Of a DNA stretch of 9,586 nt, positions 1 to 7,439 are shown piece after piece (position 1 is the first letter of the stretch; every line of letters starts with the position of its first letter). The position numbers and the translations under genes are program-made. This stretch comes from Fidelibacterota bacterium (GTDB lineage Bacteria > Fidelibacterota > Marinisomatia > Marinisomatales > J089): NCBI GenBank assembly GCA_003695105.1, contig RFIZ01000071.1:1-9586 (forward strand), in the 5' to 3' direction. Under the pieces are notes generated by a model. It searched no databases, had not been told where the DNA came from, and was given only the letters and a program-made list of their open reading frames with translations.

Positions 1-1
1 A

Positions 2-2998
2 TACAAACTTCAGCGCAAATCTGCTCTCCGAAAGTTTGAGGCCACCCATCAGGATTTGGAACGCATTCAGGATGTCCTGACGGAAGTAGAAACCAAAGTA
101 CATGGACTGAGCCTGCAACTCAAGCGATATAAACGGCACGCTAAGCTCCAGGAACAATTGAAAAGCAAGGATGTAGCTCTGGCCTACCTGCGTCTGACGG
201 CCCTTGAAGGTCAACTGCAACCTTTGCAGGAAAAGATCCAGGAATTTCAGGGACTGAAGACCAGTGGCTCCGACACCCAATCCCGGTGGGAGAAAGAACT
301 GGCGAAGGTCCGGGCCGAGCGGGAGCGGGTGGAAGCCGACTGGTTGTCGGAACAGAATCGATTGGCTGCATTGCAGGAACAACGCCAAACGATGGAGCAG
401 AACCTGCTGGTCTGGCGGGAACAAACCCGGGCCCACGTTCAGACCCTATCCCGGCTGCGCGATGAAGATCATCGCAATACCCAACGGGAAGAAAAACTCC
501 GGCAGTTAATGGAGCAGTATACCGCTGAAATCGAAACCGTGGAGCCCCGCCGGGAAGAAAAATTACGGGTATTGGAATCCCACAAGGCCCGGTACGATCA
601 GATTGAAACTGAATTCCGGGAGACGCGTCAGCAGGAGGAATCTTTGCAGAGCCGGCGCTGGGAAATTCAAAAATCACTGAATGCCAAACAATCCCTGCTC
701 AGCCGGACTGAAACTTTGCTGGAAGAAAAAACGGCCCAGTGGGAAGAAGCGCAGCGCCGCCACCAGGAATTGATGGAGAGGGAGGAGTCTGTTCGCCGTT
801 CCTATGAACAGGCGGTAGAGAAGGCGACCACCCTACGGTCCCGTCTCGAGTCTGCGGAAGCCGAACTCCAGCAATTGCGTTCGAAGCGGGAAGGGGATCA
901 GGAGCGCGCGCAACAGCTCAACCGGGAAATCGTCCGGTGGGAATCCCGGATCGAAACGCTCCAATCCCAACAGACCTATTTTGAGGATTTGATAACCTCC
1001 GGAGAAGGCCATCCTTCCGGGGTTCAGTTCATCCTCCAACGGGCCCGTCAATTTCCCGCTGTGTTGGGGGTTTTGGGAGAAATGGTGAGCATTGATTCCT
1101 CGCTGGCGCCGGCCCTGAATGCGGCCCTGGGTGACCTGACTCATTATCTGGTGGTCCGATCCACTGCCGAAGCCCGGAACATGCTGTCGGTATTGCGCCG
1201 GGAAGGCCAAAGAGAAGCCGGAATCCTGACTCTGGATACCGTCCCATCACATCCCCGGCAGGAGGAACGGGAAGCCGCATCCCTCCTGACTCATGTTTCC
1301 TATCCCCCGGAGCTGAAGAATCTCCTGTCTTTCCTGTTGGGTCCTTTTCGGTTGATCCCGTCTCTGGATGAACTGGGACCGGATCAGATCGCTCCCGATT
1401 GCATCTATGTGGATCCGTCCGGAGCACTCTGGGACGGACGATCCCGCTGGTTTGTAAGCGGGACTCTGGAAGAAGGCGCTGTCCTGGGCCGAAAAAACCG
1501 GTTGGAGCGCATAACCGCCGAACTGGAAGAAGCCCACCAACAGTTGGCAACCCTCCGTGTGGAGGAGGAAAAGCTGAAGATTCGACTGCAGAACCAGCAG
1601 GAAGACCTGGATGCACAGGAAGCCGCAGTGAGTGAACTGCAATCCGCCTACCAAGAGGCCCAGGAAGCTTGTCTCAAGGGAGAATTGGAAGCGGGTCGCA
1701 GTCGGGAGCTAGTGGCCGAAGCGGAACGGATGACCGCATCTCTGCAGGAAGAAATGGAGTCCTTGACCGCATCACGGGAGGCGTTACAGCCGGAATTGAA
1801 ACAAATCGAAGAAGAAATGCAGACCTTCCTGGACCGTCTCGAAGACCTGCAAACTGCATTGCAACAGGTCAGGGAAAGGCGGGATCGGATGGGACAACAA
1901 GTCCAGGACCTGAGAATCGAATTGATCCAACTGGAGAATCAGCGGGAAAGTATCCAGCTTCAGAGAAGGTCCGCTCAGGAGAGTCTGGATGAACTCCAAC
2001 GGCGTCGCGAACAGATGGAAGCCGAACAACAACAGTTGAACCATGAAATCCGGGAACTGGAAGAACAGGTGGAGGAAACATCGACCCGTCTGGAATCCGT
2101 GAAAGAACAATGTGTCCAGTGCCGCACCCGGGTCGAGGAGGTGGAATCCCATCGGCGCGCCCTGGAAGCGAAAATGGATTCACTCCGGGATCTGATTCAG
2201 GGCGAACAGGAAGCCCGGGAAAAAGTGCTGGAGGAATTACGTCAGGCCGAGCGGGAAGCAGCGGAGTACCTGCAGAAGATAGAGATTATCCGGGAGCATG
2301 TCCGGGACCAGTACAATCTGGAAATACCGACTCAGATGGAGGTGAGCGAATCGGAAGACCAGTTGGTGGCCGAGCTGGAACGGATTCGACGAAGTATCGA
2401 AAATATTGGTCCGGTGAACATGGCTGTCCAGGCGGAATATGAGGAAGAACATGCCCGCTATGAAATGCTGGTTCAGCAACGGGATGACCTCATTGAAGCC
2501 GAAGCCAACCTGCGGGAAACCATTCAGCGTATTGACCGGGTGGCCCGCAAACAGTTTTTGGATACCTTTGACCAAATCAAGGCCAATTATGAGCGACTGT
2601 TTCCCATCTTTTTCAATGGCGGGAAAGGAACCCTGAGTTTGGTTGGGGATCCGGATCCGTTGGAATCCGATATCGCCATTACGGCTCTTCCGCCCGGGAA
2701 GCGGAACCAGTCTCTGCGATTGCTCAGCGCCGGCGAAAAATCTCTCACGGCCATCGCCTTGCTTTTCGCCATTTACCAGTATAAACCCAGTCCCTATTGT
2801 ATCCTGGATGAAGTGGACGCTCCCCTGGATGACGAAAATGTGCAAAAATTCCTCCACGTGTTGAATACTTTCAGTCCCGAGACCCAATTCATCGTGGTGA
2901 CTCACAACAAAAAAACCATGGAAGGGGCGCATATCCTCTATGGAGTCACCATGGAAAAGAAGGGGGTTTCCAAGATTGTATCCGTCAATCTCGACTGA
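2..2998 (+). CDS. smc: Chromosome segregation/condensation protein SMC (5'-truncated by window edge)
   Basis: SMC forms the ATP-driven ring of the bacterial condensin complex with ScpA and ScpB and organises the nucleoid. 998 residues are visible. The frame is open to the left edge and begins just after the N-terminal head (YKLQRKSALRKFE is the usual first coiled-coil entry), so the Walker A part, roughly 170 residues by comparison with the family, lies outside. In visible numbering: a long Gln/Glu/Arg-rich coiled coil to about residue 335; a hinge at about 337-493 (GVLGEMVSIDSSLAPALNAALGD near its start); the returning coiled coil to about 800; the IENIGPVNM segment; then the C-terminal ATPase head. 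The head has the ABC signature LLSAGEKS (907-914), Walker B YCILDE with catalytic Glu937, D-loop APLDD, switch His968 and the typical end YGVTMEKKGVSKIVSV. All ATPase residues that can be seen are intact. The TTG at 56 is an internal codon, not the start. Family assignment is certain. Confidence 0.97.
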   Translation, partial: YKLQRKSALRKFEATHQDLERIQDVLTEVETKVHGLSLQLKRYKRHAKLQEQLKSKDVALAYLRLTALEGQLQPLQEKIQEFQGLKTSGSDTQSRWEKELAKVRAERERVEADWLSEQNRLAALQEQRQTMEQNLLVWREQTRAHVQTLSRLRDEDHRNTQREEKLRQLMEQYTAEIETVEPRREEKLRVLESHKARYDQIETEFRETRQQEESLQSRRWEIQKSLNAKQSLLSRTETLLEEKTAQWEEAQRRHQELMEREESVRRSYEQAVEKATTLRSRLESAEAELQQLRSKREGDQERAQQLNREIVRWESRIETLQSQQTYFEDLITSGEGHPSGVQFILQRARQFPAVLGVLGEMVSIDSSLAPALNAALGDLTHYLVVRSTAEARNMLSVLRREGQREAGILTLDTVPSHPRQEEREAASLLTHVSYPPELKNLLSFLLGPFRLIPSLDELGPDQIAPDCIYVDPSGALWDGRSRWFVSGTLEEGAVLGRKNRLERITAELEEAHQQLATLRVEEEKLKIRLQNQQEDLDAQEAAVSELQSAYQEAQEACLKGELEAGRSRELVAEAERMTASLQEEMESLTASREALQPELKQIEEEMQTFLDRLEDLQTALQQVRERRDRMGQQVQDLRIELIQLENQRESIQLQRRSAQESLDELQRRREQMEAEQQQLNHEIRELEEQVEETSTRLESVKEQCVQCRTRVEEVESHRRALEAKMDSLRDLIQGEQEAREKVLEELRQAEREAAEYLQKIEIIREHVRDQYNLEIPTQMEVSESEDQLVAELERIRRSIENIGPVNMAVQAEYEEEHARYEMLVQQRDDLIEAEANLRETIQRIDRVARKQFLDTFDQIKANYERLFPIFFNGGKGTLSLVGDPDPLESDIAITALPPGKRNQSLRLLSAGEKSLTAIALLFAIYQYKPSPYCILDEVDAPLDDENVQKFLHVLNTFSPETQFIVVTHNKKTMEGAHILYGVTMEKKGVSKIVSVNLD

Positions 2999-3066
2999 AA
3001 CCGGCTCCATTTCTCCCTCTGGAAGTGGCTTGCCCAGTCAAAGACGGATGTTGGATCACTGAAGCT

Positions 3067-3097
3067 GAAGGCAGACCCCGGCCTGGGGCTGACCTTC
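3067..3097. terminator. GC-rich hairpin between convergent genes, possible bidirectional terminator
   Basis: Left arm GAAGGCAGACCCC and right arm GGGGCTGACCTTC pair through 5+3+4 bp (GAAGG/CCTTC, CAG/CTG, CCCC/GGGG), with one bulged A on each side and a 5-base loop GGCCT. It lies in the only gap between smc (+) and the minus-strand propeller gene, where both transcripts must end. Neither strand has a T-run after the stem, so it is not a classical intrinsic terminator. It could act with Rho, or protect the 3' ends. No gene is seen in the rest of 2999-3117. Confidence 0.35.
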
Positions 3098-3117
3098 ACC
3101 TTCCATGACCGGCTGCC

Positions 3118-6100
3118 CTATTTCATGAACAATACTTTTTGCGTTTTCCGCTCACGGCCCACCATTGTTTCCACCAGGTAGGTGCCGGAAGCCAACTCCC
3201 GTCCCAGATCGTCCTTCCCGTCCCACCGGATGAACGTCGTAGCCCCCGCCGGCAGGACGCGATGGTGTTCCAGGCGACGGACCTGACGCCCGAGCAGATC
3301 ATATATGGTAATGTCCGCGGTCGTAGTCCATCGGGAGCGCAAACTAAAAACGGTCGTACTGTTAAACGGATTGGGGTAAGCGGGAAACACTGAAATGGAC
3401 TCCGGCAGGTCAGGTTTCCGGCCGGTGGCCATCAGACCCGAGCCCACGTTGACATCATCGATAGCCCAGCCCCAGCCGGTGACGTACGTGTCGGCGAACA
3501 ACCGAAAGCGAATGTAAATAATCGTCCCCGGAGAATAAAAATCTTCCAGGGGAATGGTGTGGGTGACCAGCATGGTTTCATTGCCACCGCCGCCGGAATT
3601 ATAGGCCTGGAGCCAGGCTCCGTTGGCCCGGGCGTCGTAGGGATCAATCAACATGGTCCACTGGTCACCGTCGGTCGTGGCTTCGACGGTAACATAATCC
3701 CACATGTTGTAATCAGGATAGGCGGAACCGGCTTCTCCCGGCTCAACGATGGCAATATCCCGATAAGAAAGTTCCTGTCCGCCGGTGACGATAACGGGCA
3801 CTCCCAATCGGGCGATATATTCCTGTCCGGACCCGTAGGGATGCAGGGTGTGCATGGTATTGGTGAAAAAACCCGGATCATGACTGATGATAAAATCACC
3901 GGTGAACGTCGTTACAGAGGAATCGAATGTCTCAATAACCGTCTGCGCCGGAGCGTACAATTCCAGGGTCCGGATGTCGGAGGGGTAAGGAAGTCCGTTG
4001 GTGTACCCGATCACCTGAACCGACGTGGGTCCCAGATCCAAATTGGTGAGCCAGAAGGCCGTATCCGTAAAGGCGGGTATGGGTCCCAGCCAATACGACA
4101 GGGAGTCATCTTGGACGATTTGAACCGAATCGTGAGCGCTCCGGACTTCAAACGGAACCCGCAGCGTGGTGGATCCGGGCGAGGGGTACTCCAGGGGAGG
4201 AAGCAGAGGAGCCAGGACCGGTAATTCGATCGGCGGGAGTTCATCCATGAACACGCTGAAGGTCCCGCGTCCGTGGGTAACGGCCAGGACCCGCTGACCG
4301 ATGATTTTCAGGCGGCGAATGGACACGGCCGGCAGACCGGAATCGGAATATCCCCAGGTCTGTCCGGCATCGGTGGAGACGAAGAGCCCCACATCGGTAC
4401 CAATCCAATATTCATCCGGGTGATGGGGTAAAACCAAGAGGCAGTGAACCGGAATATCGGGAAGATTGTTGGTCAGGTCGGTCCAGGTATCTCCCAAATC
4501 CCGGGTGCGGAAAATCTTCCCGTATCCGGACACTCCGAAGGTAATAAAAGCGGTGCTGTCCTGAAGGGGATCGGTATACAATCCTGTGGGAGTAGCCGTG
4601 GGGCTTCCGCTGGGTCTGGTGACGGTCGTAAATGTCCAGCCGCCATCGGTGGAGACGTTGATGTTATTGGACAGGGAGGCCGTCCAAACGATATCCGGAT
4701 TGGACAGGGAAGGCGCAATTTTCTTCCGCGGATAGCCATCGTAATTGACGTAAACCTGATCCCATGAATCTCCACCGTTTTCGGTCCGGTAAAACGAATT
4801 TCCGTCACCGGCAGTAAACAGGAGGTCGGGATCAAAGGGACTCATGGCCAGCGGTGTATGAAACAAGTTGCTTTCCTGGAGGCCGTTGTCAATGCTGAAA
4901 AAGGAAGCGCCGCCGTCCGTGGACTTATAGATCCGCGTGCTGTAGAGAGTGGCGTACAACACGTTCGGATCAAACTTGTTCCAGGCGCAATCAAATCCGT
5001 CGCCACCCACTGGTTCTGTCCAATAGGAGGCCGAATCCGGAGTGGGAGGTGATAAATTGGTGCCGTTGTCCTGAGCTCCGGCAATGATTTGTACCCGTCC
5101 GGGGTGCATATCTCCGTCGTAAAACTGGGTCACATTATATCCGATTACCCGGGAGGACCAGCTGTTACCGCCATCGGGTGAATAAAACACGCCGCCGTCG
5201 TTGGTGGCGACGACACCGAAGGAACTACCGTCGTTGTGGGGGATAGTGACCAGAAAATGCTGGTCGGCATGGACGTAGGGATAATCGGGTTGTTCATACC
5301 ATTGGGAGATCTGAGACACGGTAACGGAATTCCCGTTCACGGTGCAGCGGTACAGGTTGATGCCGCCGACCAGGACTTCATCCGGGTTGAAGGGATTCAC
5401 CACCAACGTATTGTCGTACCAACCCTGGCCTCCCAGCCAGTTCACGGAAGGAGAGAGATTGGTCCAGGTGACGCCACTGTCTTCCGAACGATAAAACCCG
5501 CCCACCCCCGATGCGCTGTTGACGGTTGTGGCGTAGAGGATCGCGGGATTGGACGGAGCGATGGCCATTTCAATCCGATAGAAAGTTCCGGTGAACGTGT
5601 CGGTTCGGTTCCAGGATTGACCTCCGTCCGTGGATTTGAAAATTCCGGAATTATTGGCCGTCAGATACATCTCCGCAAAATTATGGGGATTGGCCACGAT
5701 TTGCTGAATCCGATGATTGTTGTTGAAAACTTCTTCCCAGGAAAGGCCCCCGTCCACTGACCGGTAAACACCGCTGTTCGTGGCGGCTAAAACCACCAGA
5801 GGATTGGTCGGATCGACAATGAGCCGGTTCACATACCGGAAAGAAGGATTATCGACGGTGGCAGCCAATTGCGTCCACCGGCCGCCGCCGTTGGTGGATT
5901 TGAGAATCCCATCACCGATCACGGCATCGCTATTGTAAAAACCTTCTCCGGTTCCGGCGTAGATCACGTTGGGCTGGGTCCAGCACTGAGCCAGCGTGGT
6001 TACGGACAGCACCGGCATCATATCCGTCAGCGGAATCCAGCTCAGCCCCATGTCATGGGTCTCCCACACACCTCCGCCCACGGCGCCGGCATACCAGTGC

Positions 6101-6480
6101 GTGCTGTCCGTAGGGTCGATGATCAAAGCGCGGGAACGGCCACCTACATTACCGGGCCCATGTTCTTCCCACGGGAGGGCGGTCCGCGAAGACAGTCGCA
6201 TGGATTGAGCGGCTTCCCAGGCACGAAACCGCCAGTTTCCCTGGTAGGAGAAGGGACGATTCAGTTCCGATCTCAGGGCAATTTCTTCCAACATGGCCTG
6301 ATCGGGACGATCATATTTCGGCCGGGACTTACGTACCTGTTTCTGAGTGAACAAATGCGAATTCAGGCTGGCTGAAGTGCTGAAATCGGGTTTCGGGGGA
6401 GTAGGAGTTTCCCGTAACGGAGCCAGTGTAATCAGTGTCGCGCCCATGGTCAGTAGGGTGATCAGAAAAGCTTTTTTCAT
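3118..6480 (-). CDS. Secreted Asp-box (BNR/sortilin-like) beta-propeller protein with C-terminal FlgD-like/T9SS-type sorting domain
   Basis: Function is not recognised; the architecture is clear. Residues 1-22 are a signal peptide (MKK, then a hydrophobic stretch). Residues 23-100 form a polar spacer with an RPDQAMLEE segment. Residues about 100-745 hold eleven Asp-box-like motifs (S/T-x-D/N-x-G-x-x-W/F) starting at 141, 195, 241, 283, 332, 434, 520, 566, 610, 659 and 702, for example STDGGQSW and STDAGQTW. Their spacing is mostly 42-54 residues, with two larger gaps. Residues about 848-1013 look like a beta-sandwich/jelly-roll ending in GWGWAIDDVNV. Residues about 1030-1120 are a FlgD-like domain (YPNPFN, IYDLLGRQVRRL, RWDGKDDLGRELASGTY, ending KVLFMK) of the sort used as a type IX secretion signal. 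Such proteins are usually exported, surface-bound or released. An enzyme role (sialidase or other glycosidase) cannot be claimed, because Asp-boxes are structural. The start ATG overlaps the pepE stop as ATGA and has no Shine-Dalgarno, so it is probably translated by coupling. Confidence 0.9.
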   Translation of the reverse strand: MKKAFLITLLTMGATLITLAPLRETPTPPKPDFSTSASLNSHLFTQKQVRKSRPKYDRPDQAMLEEIALRSELNRPFSYQGNWRFRAWEAAQSMRLSSRTALPWEEHGPGNVGGRSRALIIDPTDSTHWYAGAVGGGVWETHDMGLSWIPLTDMMPVLSVTTLAQCWTQPNVIYAGTGEGFYNSDAVIGDGILKSTNGGGRWTQLAATVDNPSFRYVNRLIVDPTNPLVVLAATNSGVYRSVDGGLSWEEVFNNNHRIQQIVANPHNFAEMYLTANNSGIFKSTDGGQSWNRTDTFTGTFYRIEMAIAPSNPAILYATTVNSASGVGGFYRSEDSGVTWTNLSPSVNWLGGQGWYDNTLVVNPFNPDEVLVGGINLYRCTVNGNSVTVSQISQWYEQPDYPYVHADQHFLVTIPHNDGSSFGVVATNDGGVFYSPDGGNSWSSRVIGYNVTQFYDGDMHPGRVQIIAGAQDNGTNLSPPTPDSASYWTEPVGGDGFDCAWNKFDPNVLYATLYSTRIYKSTDGGASFFSIDNGLQESNLFHTPLAMSPFDPDLLFTAGDGNSFYRTENGGDSWDQVYVNYDGYPRKKIAPSLSNPDIVWTASLSNNINVSTDGGWTFTTVTRPSGSPTATPTGLYTDPLQDSTAFITFGVSGYGKIFRTRDLGDTWTDLTNNLPDIPVHCLLVLPHHPDEYWIGTDVGLFVSTDAGQTWGYSDSGLPAVSIRRLKIIGQRVLAVTHGRGTFSVFMDELPPIELPVLAPLLPPLEYPSPGSTTLRVPFEVRSAHDSVQIVQDDSLSYWLGPIPAFTDTAFWLTNLDLGPTSVQVIGYTNGLPYPSDIRTLELYAPAQTVIETFDSSVTTFTGDFIISHDPGFFTNTMHTLHPYGSGQEYIARLGVPVIVTGGQELSYRDIAIVEPGEAGSAYPDYNMWDYVTVEATTDGDQWTMLIDPYDARANGAWLQAYNSGGGGNETMLVTHTIPLEDFYSPGTIIYIRFRLFADTYVTGWGWAIDDVNVGSGLMATGRKPDLPESISVFPAYPNPFNSTTVFSLRSRWTTTADITIYDLLGRQVRRLEHHRVLPAGATTFIRWDGKDDLGRELASGTYLVETMVGRERKTQKVLFMK

Positions 6481-7220
6481 GGTTTCATCATTGAAGTTGT
6501 GGATACGGGTATACAGTCGCCGGGCGGTATTTCCCGTGTTCCGGTTGTAGAAAAATAGTGGACAGCCTGGCGGCCGAAAATCACATGACGGTCAGCGCTT
6601 ACTTCCAGACCGGTCCCTTCCGGCAGGCCCACTACCACTGCTTCCGGATGGAGGGTCAGGAATTCCTGGATCCGGTCCAGACGCGATTCTCCTCCGTGAT
6701 GGGGCAGACGGTCCGGAGTGAAATGGGGGTTGATTTGATAGGGAACCAGATTCAGCGCGCGGAATGATCGGGGTTGTTGAATAGGCATGTCGTTGGTGGT
6801 TTGAATGGTGGGACAGGCCAGGTTGGCACCGGCACTCCATCCCAGGTAAGGACATCCTTGACGGATACGCTCCTGGAGAGGGGCCAAAACATCCCGGTTT
6901 TCCAGTTCGCGGAGCAGACAAAAGGTATTTCCACCCCCTACAATCAACGCGCTGGCCTCCTGAACCAGGGCAGCCGGGTCCGCTGTTTCATGGAGGGAGG
7001 TGAGTTCGGGAATTTCCAGGGCATCGCGGACCCGATCCGTATATCTTTCCCAGGACAACCTCACGGAAGCAAAGGGAAGAAAGACTCCGCACTTTAGATG
7101 ACCGGTCAGAAACGACCTGACTCTGGGCAAAGACCATTCCATGAAGCCCTGCCCTGGAAGGGTGCTATTGCTCAGCAACAAGAGACGGATCTTGGCTGTC
7201 GATGATGCCGGAACCACCAC
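6477..7220 (-). CDS. pepE: Peptidase E, alpha-aspartyl dipeptidase (family S51)
   Basis: PepE is a cytosolic serine peptidase that cleaves dipeptides with N-terminal aspartate, returning amino acids from protein turnover. Length is 247 residues against about 229 for the E. coli enzyme. The family hallmarks are present: LLLLSNSTLPG at 13-23, the glycine-rich VGGGNTF at 94-100, the nucleophile elbow GWSAGANLACPT with Ser129, TTNDMP with Asp144, and QINPHF with His166. Ser, Asp and His keep the E. coli 120/135/157 spacing exactly, each shifted by nine residues, so the triad looks functional. The start is GTG (two GTG codons in tandem) with no Shine-Dalgarno; an in-frame stop at 7251-7253 rules out an ATG further upstream. 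The N-terminus is about 10 residues longer than in E. coli, and the C-terminal tail is also extended. It is the first gene of a two-gene unit and overlaps the propeller gene by ATGA. It is divergent from the tRNA gene. Confidence 0.95.
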   Translation of the reverse strand: MVVPASSTAKIRLLLLSNSTLPGQGFMEWSLPRVRSFLTGHLKCGVFLPFASVRLSWERYTDRVRDALEIPELTSLHETADPAALVQEASALIVGGGNTFCLLRELENRDVLAPLQERIRQGCPYLGWSAGANLACPTIQTTNDMPIQQPRSFRALNLVPYQINPHFTPDRLPHHGGESRLDRIQEFLTLHPEAVVVGLPEGTGLEVSADRHVIFGRQAVHYFSTTGTREIPPGDCIPVSTTSMMKP

Positions 7221-7265
7221 ACAATTTAGGGAAAATCGAAGGTGTATTAACTAGGGAAATAGAAG

Positions 7266-7273
7266 TAAATTTG
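7266..7273 (+). promoter_or_regulatory. Candidate Bacteroidota-type -7 promoter element for tRNA-Gly
   Basis: TAAATTTG matches the TAnnTTTG -7 consensus known for Bacteroidota primary sigma factor promoters and ends eight bases before the tRNA 5' end, so the primary transcript would carry almost no leader. No good TTG-type -33 element is visible at the expected distance upstream, so the call rests on one 8-base match. Confidence 0.35.
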
Positions 7274-7281
7274 TTCATCTT

Positions 7282-7352
7282 GCGGGTGTAGTTCAATGGT
7301 AGAACACCAGCTTCCCAAGCTGGATACGAGGGTTCGATTCCCTTCACCCGCT
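7282..7352 (+). tRNA. tRNA-Gly, anticodon CCC
   Basis: A full cloverleaf of 71 bases. Acceptor GCGGGTG (7282-7288) pairs with CACCCGC (7345-7351). D stem GTTC/GAAC encloses loop AATGGTA. Anticodon stem CCAGC/GCTGG encloses loop TTCCCAA, giving anticodon CCC (7314-7316), which reads GGG glycine codons. The variable loop is 4 bases (ATAC). T stem GAGGG/CCCTT (one G-T pair) encloses loop TTCGATT. The discriminator base is T, as is usual for bacterial tRNA-Gly. CCA is not encoded, so it must be added by the CCA-adding enzyme. A run of five T at 7354-7358 follows directly and may help end transcription. The gene lies 87 bases before der on the same strand. Confidence 0.97.
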
Positions 7353-7439
7353 CTTTTTGTATCCGTTCGCCCATCCCCGTTCCGATAGGACGTGGTTCCA
7401 CCCCCGGAAAAGCTGTAATTTCAAACCAGGACTTCCATC

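Noticed and set aside
56..58. TTG as the true start of smc
   Set aside because: The frame is open to the left edge and the upstream codons already encode conserved SMC sequence, so the gene continues outside the window.
2237..3010. 257-codon antisense frame over the 3' end of smc
   Set aside because: It is the reverse complement of the conserved SMC head domain, with no recognisable motif; other antisense frames across smc are shadows for the same reason.
3559..4224. 221-codon + strand frame inside the propeller gene
   Set aside because: It is antisense to the jelly-roll and linker part of a clearly coding gene and matches no family. The same holds for the other + strand frames between 3139 and 6375.
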